Positions 23,590 through 35,962 of a stretch of DNA of 64,000 nt are shown here, one piece after another (the stretch's first letter is position 1; every line of letters begins with the position of its first letter). The stretch lies in assembly GCF_020520425.1 (NCBI RefSeq), contig NC_079490.1:5270001-5334000 (forward strand), given 5' to 3'. The translations under genes and the position numbers were made by a program. The notes beneath the pieces were generated by a model that saw nothing but the letters and a program-made list of their open reading frames with translations, was not told where the DNA came from and ran no database searches. This stretch comes from Spinacia oleracea (lineage: Eukaryota; Streptophyta; Magnoliopsida; Caryophyllales; Amaranthaceae).

Positions 23590-26401
23590 TGTAATCCCCC
23601 GTAATTTTATACATTTCATTTATATAGTTTAACGTATATTTAATATATTTAAATAAGAATTTATGAATTTCGGAAATAAATATATAATTAACATATATCT
23701 ATTTATTACATTTTAATATTTTCAACGATTTACGAAATCGAAAATGATTTTAGAATTTTAAGTTGAAAAGAATTTGAATTACGAAAATTGATTGAATTTA
23801 GAAAATGATCCCTATTCAGTTTTGGATTCGAATCATAAAAGCTAAATCTTAATTCTAAGCCACTTGGAAAAGCCCAAACAATAAAACCCAAAACTCAATC
23901 TTTCCCTTTTTCCTATTTCACGTAAAAAAAAAAAAAAAAAAAAAAAAAAACTCAAAACCAAAACCCTTGCAAAACTCACGTGAACTCTCAAAGCCTCAAG
24001 ATCTTGCTTCTCTTCACGTCACTGCCGTCATTGTTGCTTCCCAGCCGCCGGAGCACCGCCGTGTTCTCGCCGCCGTTAATCCTTCCTCCTCTCCCCTCTC
24101 GTCGTTCTCCTCCCTTTTGTTTCTTGTGTTCATTATCTCACTTCCTCAACTCGTCGCTTCTGTTTGCTTGAACCAACGACAGCCGCCGCGGCCCAGCCGC
24201 GACCTTCAAACCAGCTCCACCGTCGCTTCTCCTACCACCACCATCCTTGTTGTGTTGTGCCGCCCTCCTGCTGCAGCGCCACTGCACTGGCCGTCGGCTT
24301 CTTCTTCTTTTTCTTTTCTCTTTGCTTGCTCCTCTCGCACGCACCACCACTAGCACGCGCCGCCCAGGCTTCTCTCGACCACCTGCGCCGCCGTCGCGCT
24401 GCCTCCGCGACCACCTGTTCATGCTATCGTGCAGTCCGCCGCCGGCCAGCTCCTTATCTCCCTCTTTGGTTAATCCTTAAACCTTAAAGCTAATTAATGT
24501 TTTAATTATACTTTATCACTTTAATTCATGTTTTGGTTGAATAAGTTTATGATTTTTATGATTTAGTTACGAATTTCAGATTTTAATATTTGTTTAATTA
24601 ATAATTTAATTTTCAGATTATATAATTGGTTTGAAACGAGAATTTGAATTAATTTTAAGGTTTTAATATTTTAAGTTCATGGTAGGATGATTATAAGTTA
24701 TTAAATTATTATTTTTATGATTTTAGACATGTTGAATATATTTTGGAGTAGTTTTAAATCACCTTATATTGCTGGAAATTTGTAAAGGGCATGTTTATTG
24801 AAGTTTATGATAATTGGTGATCGTTAGTGTAGTAATCACTATGCTAGGAGGTTTAGTAGCTAAGTATTGACATTGGGGAATGTTCTAATTATGTTTAGGC
24901 AGGGTTTGAAGCTCCCTAATGTTGCTGAAAATTCAATGTGAATTGATATGAGTTTATATTGGTTGTTGTTAGGTGGAGAATTCTCCGTAGGCGACTTTTG
25001 AATTATTAAAGTGGTCTCGCAGTTTGTTTACACAAGGTACGTACATACCTGTGTGCTTGGAATGTGTGTTAATTGTTGAAACCATGTTGAATTTGTTGTT
25101 GAACTTGGCTATGTTGATAGTATTGTTGAACTTGGTGATGTTGATATTATTGACGAACTTAGTCAGGTTGAAGTTGCATGTTTAATACTGTTGCATGGAC
25201 ATATTGAACCTATATTGCATTATGAGAATTATAACATGTTAGTATGGATGATTGATGCAAACATGTTTGATTGGGAACACTAGATTACTTTGTATATATT
25301 AATTCAGATCAGTTGATTGTTGTTCCCTTTTAGCTTTTCACTACTTTATGAGGGCCGAGGACCTTGTTTAGTAAGTTGAAACCTTATACCCATATAGAGG
25401 GGTTAATCAGTATTAAAGGAAATGTTGGATTTAATTGGAATGAGTCTTGTTTGATCCCTTTATGATCACTTACTTAATTCCAAGATAAAAACAGTTGTGA
25501 ATACATGTGGTTTGTATGCCTTATGTGATTGTTGTGTCATAACAGGGTTTCAATTTGTAAATCATGTAAAGTGAAACTGAGTAGCAATAGCTTTAGACTG
25601 TGCACGTCTAAAGTGACGGACAAACAGGAGTTGGGGTTCATGGTGGTAGCCCATGGCCTTTAATTCGGACCGGATTGATCACCGTGTCCTATTTTTATTC
25701 AAACGTTCCTCGATATCGCAGGTCACTGAGGTTACGGAGTCGCGCCCGTACCTCGTCTTCCTTAGTGAAGCCTCTATAGCTAGAAAACTCGGTCCATTGT
25801 CTATTTCAACTAAAATAATATTATTGTTATAAGTCTAGCCTAGTCTAGTCAAGTATGGTCGTCAAATTATCATGTTTGTCTGCCCTTATTTATGTTCATT
25901 AGTATCATGTTAGGATGGTTCGTTTAATAGTATCATGTTAGGATTATTATTGTTTTAGTATGTAGTACTCAACTTTGCTGATTACGTGCTTTGTTTGTGT
26001 GTGTTGATCATGGCTATGCCTTATTGATCCTGTGATGAACCAACTTTGGTGAGCAGTCTCTAAGGATCAATAAGCGTTGCCCATCTACAGGTTTGAAGAT
26101 GATGCATCATTGGGATCGGGATTAGAGAACGTGTAGTTATATTTGTTTTATTAAGTGATTTGGTTTGTTAACTTAGATTTGAAAGTTGTCGTACTATTCG
26201 TATTTCCTTATTTCCGTTAATTGGTTTTGGACTTAATATGTAATCGATTATTTATGAACCTAAAAGTTAGTTTTATGTTTTCCGCTGCAAAATTCTGAAT
26301 AAGCCGTACGTTTTCACACGGGCGGTAATGCCTTGATAATTCTCTATAGTTATATTTAAAAAAGGGTTGTTTTAGAAAAAGGAAATTGTCGGGGTGTTAC
26401 A
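23590..26401 (+). repeat. 3' LTR of the gypsy fossil
   Basis: The LTR is 2812 bp and near-identical to the 5' LTR. Visible differences are scattered single substitutions, a longer poly-A run near 23925-23950 and a 2-bp insertion near 25775. Confidence 0.93.
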
Positions 26402-26831
26402 GAAAAGGTCTGCCACCCTTTTTATCCGCCTGCGATGTGACTTCATTCAAATCACCCACCACCAGCCACGGTGTTTCTGGCGGAGGGAGATTCTCCTCCA
26501 TACTTCTCCACAATCTATGCCTTGGTGCTGGCACACTCGGAGCATGAATCCCAGTAAACAAAACCTCTGGTTTGATATTATGAAATTTGAAAAGAACATG
26601 GAACATATTCTCCGCCGAAGAAAACAGAATTAGATCAATTGTGTTTTTCCAGAACAACCACACACCACCTCTTTTATCTGTTGGGGGCACCACCCTAAAG
26701 TCATGGAAACGCAATTGTTGCATCACTTCACGGGCTCTGTGATCATCACTTCTTGTTTCCAGTAAAATGAACACCGAAAGGTTTTGCGCATCAATGATAC
26801 TCCATGCACTGTGAATGAACTCATTCCAGTA

Positions 26832-26844
26832 AAATAAGTTGTAG
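26832..26844. repeat. LINE target-site duplication, right copy
   Basis: AAATAAGTTGTAG matches 11748-11760 exactly and borders the truncated 5' end of the LINE. Confidence 0.88.
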
Positions 26845-27751
26845 TTTATCATTTGGAGAGTGATGAACTTCTTTTGAAGACGGTCATGTGTCAACCAAAA
26901 CTACGAGGAATGTGAGTTTACCATTGAAGATGCTTCATCTTTGACTCTTCTCATCGGAAATTGTCAAAATACGGCATTGAACTAGACACGATCAACTATG
27001 GACCAGCCCGCTCGCCCAACCCAACCCGAAAAGTACGGGTTTAGACACCCTAAAATGTGCATTTCCAGACCCAAATCCAAGCCCGTTCCAAAAAAACTCG
27101 TTTCGGGCAGCAAAGCCCGTACCAAATTTATGAATTTTGGCATGATATTGTGTTAAAGCCCGGCCCAGCCCGAAATTTGATCACCTACATATTGAACCCT
27201 TTATGTGACTGAGAGAATGTATACGGTCACGGGTTCGGACCCCCAACTTTTAGGGCCTTGTGGCTCATTGGCGCCAAAAAATATAGTGAAAGTGCTCCAA
27301 CACACACACAAAGTCTGACATTTGCAGGATTTCACATTTAGTTTTTAACTACTGAAATACTTATGTGCATAAAATATTTACAAACTTAAACTAGTAGAAC
27401 AAAAAAGAGGCACATTGTGCTCCTCAAAACAACACTGTTATATTCACTCCGTATTTTCCGGTATCAGCAAATGACAGTCACAAAAAATGTAAGCGCTCTT
27501 CTACAGCAACCCGAATCTCATATTCACACCATGTGGAATACGGCAGCTTCCTAACTCGGTTCTGCAACGAAGACAAACAATGAACTTCACCAATTTACGA
27601 TTATACATGAAAATGAACGCCCCCCACATACAGTTCCACGTCATCAACAGCACGAAGGAGCTCATCAGGGAAAACCGGAAGCTTATGAAGCTGACATTTA
27701 CAGTTGCTTCAAGCTTCTAGAAACAATCTCAATTAGCGTCAACTGTAAACA
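26845..27751. other. Intergenic DNA with a dispersed repeat and a possible SINE relic, then the 3' end region of the membrane-protein gene
   Basis: It contains the GCCCG-rich repeat described separately. Next, at about 27215-27310, is a tRNA-promoter-like GGGTTCGGACCCCC box followed by GGCTCATTGGCGCC, which could be a SINE remnant. From about 27430 to 27751 the sequence is non-coding and probably holds the 3' untranslated region of the minus-strand gene. Confidence 0.5.
26992..27190. repeat. GCCCG-rich dispersed repeat, copy A
   Basis: About 200 bp, starting ACCAGCCCG and ending CCCAGCCCGAAATTTGATCA, with AGTACGGGTTTAGA near the left and AAATTTATGAATTTTGGCAT near the right. The same blocks in the same order recur at 35556-35752 and, more degenerate, at 40520-40715. 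The ends show a weak inverted match (GATCAA). It is probably a non-autonomous transposon family; I do not know its class. Confidence 0.7.
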
Positions 27752-30700
27752 TCACGTTTGGTCATCTGATGCCATGGCTGGATACTTGGTTTTTAAAGCA
27801 CGAAGCATAGATTGTGTATTGACCAATTTCTCCCTTAACATTGTGTTATATTCGTATAGATCTTGAAGGTTCTTTTGGATATCAGACACATCAACTGTAG
27901 AATTTCCATTAGATTCTGCCACAAACAACGTCGTGAATGAGCAACGGCGTGGTATATTTTATCAACTTCACATTTCAGTTTTTTTTTTTTATCACAAACG
28001 CATAACATGGGTAGCTAGAAGTAGTAGAGAAATACCCGATATTGTAAGTAATTAGAAGGCAAAGCAATTATCAGAAGAAACTTACCAGGTAAAGCTGGTG
28101 GTAGAGGAATATTGTCATCTTCTAAGCTTTTTACAGGTTCTGACAAACGTTTTCCAACCTGGGTAAACATCATTAACCTAATTAGTTGTGCAACCAAAAC
28201 AATGAGAAATAAAGATGCATGCAACACTGGTTAAAAGTTCTTATTCCAAAACACACATGCAAAACCTCAAGATCCAAATTTAGATAAACTCGTAATTTGG
28301 ATAAAAATACAAGGGGGATTTCTTTTTCTTTTTTGATAACGCAAGGGGAATTTCAAATTTTAAGTTTTCAAGGCAACTAAATGGATCGACTCGTTAAAAG
28401 ACGGAAAGTGAATTTTCACAAATCATTAGGTGATCAAAAGAAAGACTCGGTGCAAGATAATTGAGAACCTCTTGCTCTAAGTTACAAAATATACATTTCT
28501 ATGTTGGTGTTAGAATCCAACCGTCAACACTCGGACTGTGACAATTGGTCAAGCCACATTTTGAAAGGAATTGACTTATGAACATTTGCAATCTCGGTTT
28601 CCTACTCGTCTCTCTATTTCCTTCCCCATTCCCAACTCATTCTCCTCTCTAATGGATAGTTAGTTGAATAACATATTTACTCCTAATAGCTAGAAAAAAA
28701 AAGTCAAAAACAAGGAAACTTGGACTACCGGCCAAGGAATTAATGAGGGCAGCAACAAAGTGAAGGTAGTATTTCTGTTGTAAAATCAAAATGTAGCGCT
28801 ACCCTAGTGGAAATTTGAAGGGGTCAGAGTCTCATAGAACCATACAAATAGGGATATTAGGAAGGGACTAAAAAACCTTCGACATTTTAATTCCAAAGAT
28901 ACTTTAAACATTTCGCTTTTCAAGTACAACCCAAATATGCAGAGGCTTCAACAAAGTAATTAATGTAGAGAACTGCAAGAGAGACTTACCTTTCCCTTAT
29001 GTGAACTATCTTTCTTGTCAAAACTAATGGCACGCAAACTAATTTCTTGACGACTCCTTCTGTGTAACGATTCAGCATTTTTGCGTGGGGTACCCCTAGC
29101 ACAACCACAGCATGCGTCACTGCTAAAGTTATAATTCTCTTCAAGTAATGAGCTAGGGCCCCATGTATACTTTACATATTTTCTTAACTGGATGCAAGGT
29201 TAAACAGAATAATTCATCAGAACTCGATTCAAAAGGAAGAAGGTAAACCACCACAATTACTGTCATGCAGGGGAGAATAAAACTGTACCGTATCCCAATG
29301 AGCCTTAGCTCTATGCCGACTTCTGATGTTCCTGAAAACCTGATCTTCATTGCGTAGTCTTTTGATCCTATATTCACACTAAAAGCCGTGAAGTTCGTTA
29401 GCAAGCAATAATGGTAGACTTGGAGACTTGTCTAGAGCAATTAGTCATATAATTGACCATAACCAAATCGAACAGATAAATAAAGCAGCATCTCAAAAGA
29501 CTGGTGTAGATAGGTAAAAGGGGAGAAGAAAATTTCCAAATTGTCCTTTAATTAGGGGAAGCATGATTCCACTCCTTTTAAGTGAACCAACTAAAAGAAA
29601 CCACTAAGAACCAATTGCCAATATAGGCTTTAAGGCTCAGGCTGACTGCCCATGTGAAACAAACATCAGCCATGCAGGTATGCAACGTCAGAGGGAAAGA
29701 GTTACCCAATCTTCTGTAAGTAGAACAACCCTTGCACAGTAACATCATAATAACAATGGAAACTCATGTAATATAGAATAATACAATGACAGAGTACAGA
29801 AACAACATTCAAATTGAAGGGCAATTTTACAACCATAATGATTCTACACAAAATTGTCATGTACAAATAATATATGAGAAAAAGCAACAGCCCCAAAAAT
29901 TGTCACGGTTTTCAATGCAGTATCATCAGCAACAAATAGATAACTTGCAAATAAGATCATTATTTAGAAAATACATACTTGCACCAAAAGGTAGAAGAAA
30001 ATCCCAATACTTATGCAGTAAAGACCACCAAGATCTGCAAGGAAGCTCACTGCAGTTCCAAAAGAAACGAGACATGAGTACATGAGTATATTGGGGGAGG
30101 GGAGGTTACGTAATGGGGGGAAGAAACAATAATAAAGATTTTATGAGTTCAGTATCTGAATCACTGTTTCATAAAACTGAGAGCACCGTAAGCCTGAACT
30201 CCAGCCCAAATAACAACAGACTCAACAGTTAACCACTGCAACATTACTAACATGCAGCTGATGCCTAGTTCAACTTAAGATACAAGACAAGCCATGAATA
30301 TTGTTGACGGGAAAAAGCAGAGCTTATCCGCATAAGACTTGCAAAGAAACAGAGCACTTATAAGAAATAAGTTTTTTGACGCAAGAGAAGCCGGCACGTC
30401 TTAGGTTGGTACTTGTAAGTTGTAATACAAAGTCACTAAGAGGCACTTCTAAATTGGCCCCATTCACATGACATGGCTTCATGTGATCAGCCAAGCAAAA
30501 AGCTCAGGGGATACATATTAAGAAAGAAGAATACTACAATAGAGCTTATTGTTATGGGGAAAAAAGTGATATTTGCAAAAGGCGAACATTTTCTGAGATA
30601 CTAGATGACCATGCCATCTCACAACTTCACAACTTCCTAATTTTAATTTAATATTCTGTGTTATAACGGACGGAGGAATCCAGGAGGAAACATAGGCCCA

Positions 30701-33700
30701 CTAACATAGCCCAAGTGAGGTTCCATCCTAAAACCAATTGGCAATAGGAGGAGTAGCTCACTTAGGTTATAAACTAGAAGCTCTTTGCTTCATCTTCCGA
30801 TGTGGTACAGAATACTCACACTTACTTTCTAACAGTCCGCATAAGTTTGTCATTGCAAAAAACTTGATTTTCTAGTCTCTTATCACTGAATCCTTCTAAT
30901 GCTCCTGAAATTACCATAGAGTTGAACGAATCACAGTTGAAAATTCAGCTGACTAAACTAATTCTTTTACTAAACTGACAACTGCTTCTCATCTAGATTG
31001 GAAGTCTTTATAAATCAAGGGTCTCATGGAACACAACTTCTATTATTGCACAGGTAAGGCTGCATATGTTTGACCTCCCTTACTGCTCCGTAGATGAGAT
31101 GCTAATGACGGACCTTGGAGTACTTGGATTCTGGTACAATAATACAATATGGGTTGTTGGTTGATAATCAAATTTATATTTCCTCTACTCCTTAAGTATC
31201 TGTTAAGATTATGTAAACGGATAAAGACTTATTATTTTTAAAATTGGTATTAGTTGAATGCACATACATTAAGGAAAAAAGAGAGCAATAAGGAACAAAG
31301 GGCACATGGGAATTTCTTTTAGCCTAGATTCCTACTGGCTTCCACGACCCCCCACCCTAGTTAATTTAGAAATTTCAATTCCTAGACACAGTTAAATCTA
31401 TCTCCGAATTCTTATTGTTAACGGTGTTAGTTGTTAATCATTCTATAGTTTTACGGAAATTCTGGAAGATTAAAGAGTTATTCAAATTACCAACAACAGT
31501 CAACAAGTCTAAAACAAAGATTCAATAGATAAAGGAGAGATCAATTTTCAAATTTCTCAAACCAAAAGTTTAGAACTCCAATAATCATTTTTGGTGTAAA
31601 TACTCACTCATCGAAATTCATCACGATAAATCCACTGAAAATGAGGGACAGTCTATCAAAGGATTCAAAGCACATACTTTTAAGGGAATAAATTATGTCG
31701 ATACACTCCATGTTCGGTATACAATGATTATGAAACGAGAACTAATAGAACTTATTAACAAAGTAAACACATTTTCCATGTATCATAAAAATAGAGGTTC
31801 AAATGAAAGAGACGCCATTAACATTGTAACTGAAAATACTTACCAGGTCCCAATATATTCTGATTATCGATCTCAACAATGTAGTCAGAGAGGAAACTGA
31901 TGAGCACTGTGGTATTAATTAATCCATTATTCGGATTTTGAAGAGACGCTTGAAGAGCATTTGCATCTCCTGCGAAGGAACCCGGAACAAACTCATGGAA
32001 CAGAGGTTGGACAAGCTTTAGATTATGTAGATTCTGATATACTCTGGGAAACAAATTGAACTTCAATACATTTGTATCCCCGCCTCTGAACGCTAAAGGC
32101 ATATCATTCAAATCAGTTCCACTTCTCACCACACCACTGACTACGCTCATATGTTTCTTCTGTGCAGGGTTTCTTGCTGAAAGATTGAATTCAAATGCAA
32201 CTGCACTGGCAGGTTGACTGGGCAAGTCAATAAATTGCCACGAGACGTATACATTGTCCCGTCCAAGAGGGCAATTGTTGCATCTTAAACTTATTGTTGG
32301 TCCATGGGTAGTGTTAAGGCAAGAATAGTTGGCAAAGCTTGACAGAGGTGCTATGCGATAGTCAATGGAACCAGGGTTGCTTAAAAATATAGTACCAAGA
32401 CCGCGCAATTGAGCACAACTCATGCTAGAAATGGTTGTAATGTTGAACTCAAACTCATTCACAAAAGATACTAGATCAGGAGCATTTGTTGCCCTGAGAT
32501 TATGCACCTCCACACTTCTTTTGGATATGATTTGATACAGAAGCCTGAGGAAGAGAGAGGAAAGCAAGTCAGGAAAGTTTCCTTGCAGTAGCAAACCCAG
32601 GTGAAACAAGAAACGGACACGCAACAGATTCTCTTTTTGAAAGGACATGCATCAGAAAACCAACACAGTTTTATACAATGATATACTCACGCCGAGAACA
32701 GACCAAGGAAAAGTATCCAACTGGCAATGGAGAATGCTCCTCCAAGTTCAGTTTTTCTCTTCCTAACAACCTTCTGATCCTCCTGCAGATATAAATATGA
32801 TAGTGAAGTGAACAAGAGTTCAAACAACCAGAGAAAATGATAAAGAACAAAGGGAATGTCAACAAAGTAGTTGTGGACTTCTTGGCTCCACAACAACGGG
32901 AGCCGAGACATCTGGTCAACGAAGACACAATTCTTCTGTGAGACAATAATACGTTTACTGATATAAGCACATATGACATCCTTCTAAAGAAAGACAAAGA
33001 TTATGTTTCAAATGGTTTATATTGTAAGGCAAACTAGATTCATTCTGTTCGCAGTCACTATAACTATGAACAACCCAACAATCTTATTTTGTTCTGTTTA
33101 GGCACTTCACTTTTGTCCTATTCTGCTTTTGCAACAGAGAAACCTGTGCAAAGATTCATAACCTCCCACAACTAGAATATGTGATTGGACAACTAATCTA
33201 CTCTATTCAGTATTATGTACCATAGGTCTGGTAGATAGTTGGTGGAAATTAGAGACCCTGAAATTCAGATCTTTGGGAGCTAACTAAGCTACACTAGTCT
33301 AAACTGACAGCACCTCACAATTTTCGAAAAAATAAGACTTCAAATAATTTGCTCTTTTTAAGATACATACTTTCAAAGGGTGTTTTACGTAGTTGAATGG
33401 AGATAAGTGGGAGACTGGAGACACTATAACTTAGAGCTGGCAACATCAACAAGAGATATTGGGTTCTTTTAACAAGCTGCTGGCCTAAGCTATAACAGAA
33501 TGTTGTATAATTTTGTTGCAGCATATAGGAAAGACAACTGAAACAAATATTACCAATCATCCAAATGACAAAGAAAGAACACGAACAGCTAATGCCACAA
33601 CTACCAAGCTCCGTTGACCTTGATCCTCACACAGACCTGAAAAAGAATAGCACTACTTGACATACGTAACCCTCTATGCCTCTTGAAACTCTCATACCTT

Positions 33701-34875
33701 ATGACGAATATATACACCCCAAGGTGACTGTACAACTAAACCTTCTGCGACATCTATCTTCACTTAGACCCCGAAACTAACATGAATAGCGAAGCCTTAG
33801 CCTCAAAAGGAACCTAAATAGTAAATACCACCCGTATGACCAACGAAAGATAAAGGTTAGGGAAACTCGAGAAGATGATGTCCTCTTCCAGAAAAAGATC
33901 ATCAGAAAGAAATAAAGGCTCCTAAGTCCTAAATCAAAAGTGTACAGCAGGCTGAGATCTGACTGATTTAACATTAAGTACATTCAGGAAAGACTCATGA
34001 TTATGCAAATAAGAGCTCAGTGTTCAATCATTGGACAAATTTCCATGAAAAGGGCTCCACCAAGTTTATGCATTAGTGCCATGGAAGGAAACAAAACATG
34101 GTCGGATACAATCATTTGTGCTCTCCTGTCCTATTCTATACAATTATTAAATTAATCCATTGCTTAAAGCATTTGGATATACTTTAAAGAAATATTGAAA
34201 TCAGGACAAGGTGAAGGTCATTGTCACCTAGCAGCACTTTGCTTAACAAAAAAGATTATACTCAAACTATCAAAAAAGAGTCACATCATATGAAAACCAA
34301 CATACACCGGCGCACATACACTGATACAAGCATAAGGTACTAGTATGACAGTATGGGTAGTTGAGTAGTAGACAACAACACATTACACATGCATATAAAC
34401 ACAGTTGATTCTAGCAGACTAAATTATTCAATATCCATTCCAACAAACTATCAAACACAATCAATTCAAAACAACAAAAGCAAACCAAATTTACCAGCCA
34501 ATGCCTAGTAGCAAAGCAAACATCAAGGCGACTAATCCACCATCTCATCTGGAACCAAATACTCTTTCCATCACCCAACTTGCGAAACCTAAGAAACACA
34601 CAGAATAACAGCCAAGAAACCAGCAAAACTGCAGTTGCTTCTAAGAACACAGCTTGAGACTGAGTAAACTTCTTAATTTGGTCAAAAGAGAAGATCGTTT
34701 CTGGGAATGAAATTGAGTAATCAACCCCAGAATTCACAACAAACTCTGAAGGATTGATTGTGAATAATGCACAGTTATTGGCTGTGGCATTGAATAGATA
34801 CCCAGGTGCACAAGCACAAAGGGTTCTGTTGTATAGGACTGAATTTGCAGGACATGGAGCTCTGAAAGCTGACAT
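27752..34875 (-). CDS. Multi-exon membrane protein of unknown function, 8 exons, 589 aa
   Basis: Exons: 34495-34875, 32691-32782, 31844-32544, 29979-30049, 29289-29378, 28990-29187, 28086-28158 and 27752-27915. All introns are GT/AG and all phases agree, giving one frame from MSAFRAPCPANS to ...MASDDQT and a stop. Residues 8-35 hold clustered cysteines (CPANSVLYNRTLCACAPGY), EGF-like in look, followed by a likely membrane helix at about 75-97. A second helix (about 141-163, SIASWILFLGLFSALLYQII) precedes a 230-residue domain with several N-glycosylation sequons and a CNNCPLGRDNVYV motif. A third helix at 392-415 (SFLADLGGLYCISIGIFFYL) leads to a basic tail (CEYRIKRLRNED) with a CCGC cluster and a likely C-terminal coiled coil. 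It resembles plant proteins annotated only as transmembrane protein. A surface or endomembrane protein is inferred; no function is proposed. Confidence 0.85.
30050..31843 (-). other. Intron 3 of the membrane-protein gene
   Basis: A 1.8-kb intron with donor GTAAGT (31838-31843) and acceptor CTGCAG (ending at 30050). No coding exon fits the phase inside it. No repeat with clear ends was recognised. Confidence 0.65.
32783..34494 (-). other. Intron 1 of the membrane-protein gene
   Basis: A 1.7-kb intron separating the exon with the first helix from a 92-bp exon. It has donor GTAAAT and acceptor ATATCTGCAG. Short open frames inside it have no family similarity. Confidence 0.65.
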
Positions 34876-35555
34876 CTCGAATCAAATCAACAAAAAACAA
34901 CCCAGAAAACAAAAATTAAAATTTTGGTGAAATTGGGTATCTTAGGTATTATCTAAAACCCCAAATCCCAACCTTTTTTTAGATCAGAGAAGCTGAAAAC
35001 TGATCTGGGTACACATAATTTTGACTTTATAAGATGGGATGTTATTTTATTTTAGTACTTATTGATTGGATTTGTGAACTGGGTTTAGCTGCTCAAAGGC
35101 AAAACAATCTCAAATAATGTATTGAAAAAACGGGAAGAAAATTATACAAATTTGAGAATGTCAAAGCGTGCAAGTATTATTGGCGTGCGGAAGCAATGAT
35201 TGAGGTTGAGGAGAGCGAAAGAGAGGTCAAAATGTTGAAGGAGAAGAAGAAATATGGCAGAGAAGCAAAGAATAGTTGCCACTTGCCAGTCTTGCTACAG
35301 AATACAGACTGTATGAGAGAGAAAGGGAGAGAGAGAAGGTTTTGAATGTAAATCTCTGTCGTGTCTTCTAGAGTTCCTCAGAGAACACAATTAAATGCTG
35401 TAAAGATTAATGAGTACTCTAATTATCTAATTAGAGCTAATCTAGTAATCTTTACGACTTTTAGCTTTTAGGAGTCTTGTATGTTAAGTTAGATCTGGTT
35501 GATCTGTGCGGTTTTTGGTATAATAGGGTTATTAAAGACTTGATTATCTTTAGCC
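34876..35555. promoter_or_regulatory. Leader and promoter region of the membrane-protein gene
   Basis: This is upstream sequence for the minus-strand gene starting at 34875. GA-rich and CT-rich short tracts near 35190-35340 resemble a plant 5' leader. A definite TATA box was not assigned. Confidence 0.4.
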
Positions 35556-35752
35556 CGGCATGTTGGCCCGACCCAACCAGCCCGAAAAAGTACGGATTTA
35601 GGTTATTTTAAATACGCATTTCTAGACCAAGCCCGACCCGACCCGAAAAAAACCCGTTTCAACCCGAAAAGTCCGCATCAAATTTATGGATTTGGGCATG
35701 AGTTTTTGTGTGAAAATCCTACCCAGCCCAAATTTTGATCACCTCTATGTTA
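35556..35752. repeat. GCCCG-rich dispersed repeat, copy B
   Basis: Shares with copy A the blocks CCAGCCCGAAAA.GTACGG, TTTCTAGACC.AGCCCG, AAACCCGTTTC, CAAATTTATGGATTTGGGCA and CCCAGCCCAAATTTTGATCA in the same order and orientation. Confidence 0.72.
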
Positions 35753-35930
35753 TTAACACCCTTTATCGTGTTGTCGCGAAAATAGTGATGACTAATGTTT
35801 AAATAGGGATTTGGATTTTGAAGGATAGGAGAGAGAAGAGTTAATTCACGAAAGAAATAGCACTTTTCGAATTGGAAATTATACTCCTTAGTAAAATCAA
35901 TTTAGTAATAGAAAAACATGTCTACTGAAG

Positions 35931-35962
<32 letters not shown>

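Larger units (their letters stand above)
15838..26401 (+). mobile_element. Ty3/gypsy LTR retrotransposon fossil, about 10.6 kb, broken interior
   Basis: LTRs at 15838-18634 and 23590-26401 both begin TGTAATCCCCCG and end GGGGTGTTACA. The element is flanked by the 5-bp duplication GAAAA (15833-15837 and 26402-26406). A primer-binding-site-like TGGTATC...AGA..GC follows the 5' LTR, and a purine-rich AAGAGGGATAGAT precedes the 3' LTR. The interior has a gag-like region (about 20370-21100), protease/reverse-transcriptase-like remnants (about 21180-22300) and RNase H/integrase-like remnants (about 22860-23320). It is broken in many places. The long LTRs and gag type suggest a chromovirus of the Tekay/Del lineage, an inference. 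By eye the LTRs differ by about 20 substitutions in 2.8 kb, suggesting insertion within roughly the last million years. The insertion lies inside the LINE endonuclease. Confidence 0.93.
11761..26831 (-). mobile_element. 5'-truncated L1-type LINE, about 4.5 kb, split by a gypsy element
   Basis: LINE sequence occupies 11761-15837 and 26407-26831; the middle is a later insertion. The poly(A) tail is the T tract at 11761-11776. Along the minus strand: AP endonuclease (LETRSDD, GDLNEV, SDHCPI) at 26831-26407 and 15832-15470; reverse transcriptase at about 15336-13500, with LDLTKAYDSLEWSF, GIRQGDPLSSYLF and FYADDVFLFG; a zinc-finger-like zf-RVT region (about 13220-12800); and RNase H at about 12680-12300, with NTDGSWKAHND, AAELYAMREG and VETDAQALLQ. 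The usual VADAL of RNase H reads VAHAL. The N-terminal WNCRG motif is missing because the 5' end is truncated, as expected of target-primed reverse transcription. The open frame changes near 15340-15460, 14730-14960, 14290, 13500 and 13220-13270, so the element is dead. Confidence 0.9.

Noticed and set aside
27215-27310. A complete SINE around GGGTTCGGACCCCC
   Set aside because: Only a B-box-like motif is clear. No A box at the right distance, poly-A tail or target duplication was found, so it is mentioned only as a possible relic.
29702-29730. A possible extra small exon (GLFYLQKIG) in the membrane-protein gene
   Set aside because: The exons at 29979-30049 and 29289-29378 join directly in phase 0 and give a smooth VQ-CEYRIK junction. 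The extra piece lacks a well-placed acceptor and would disturb the frame.
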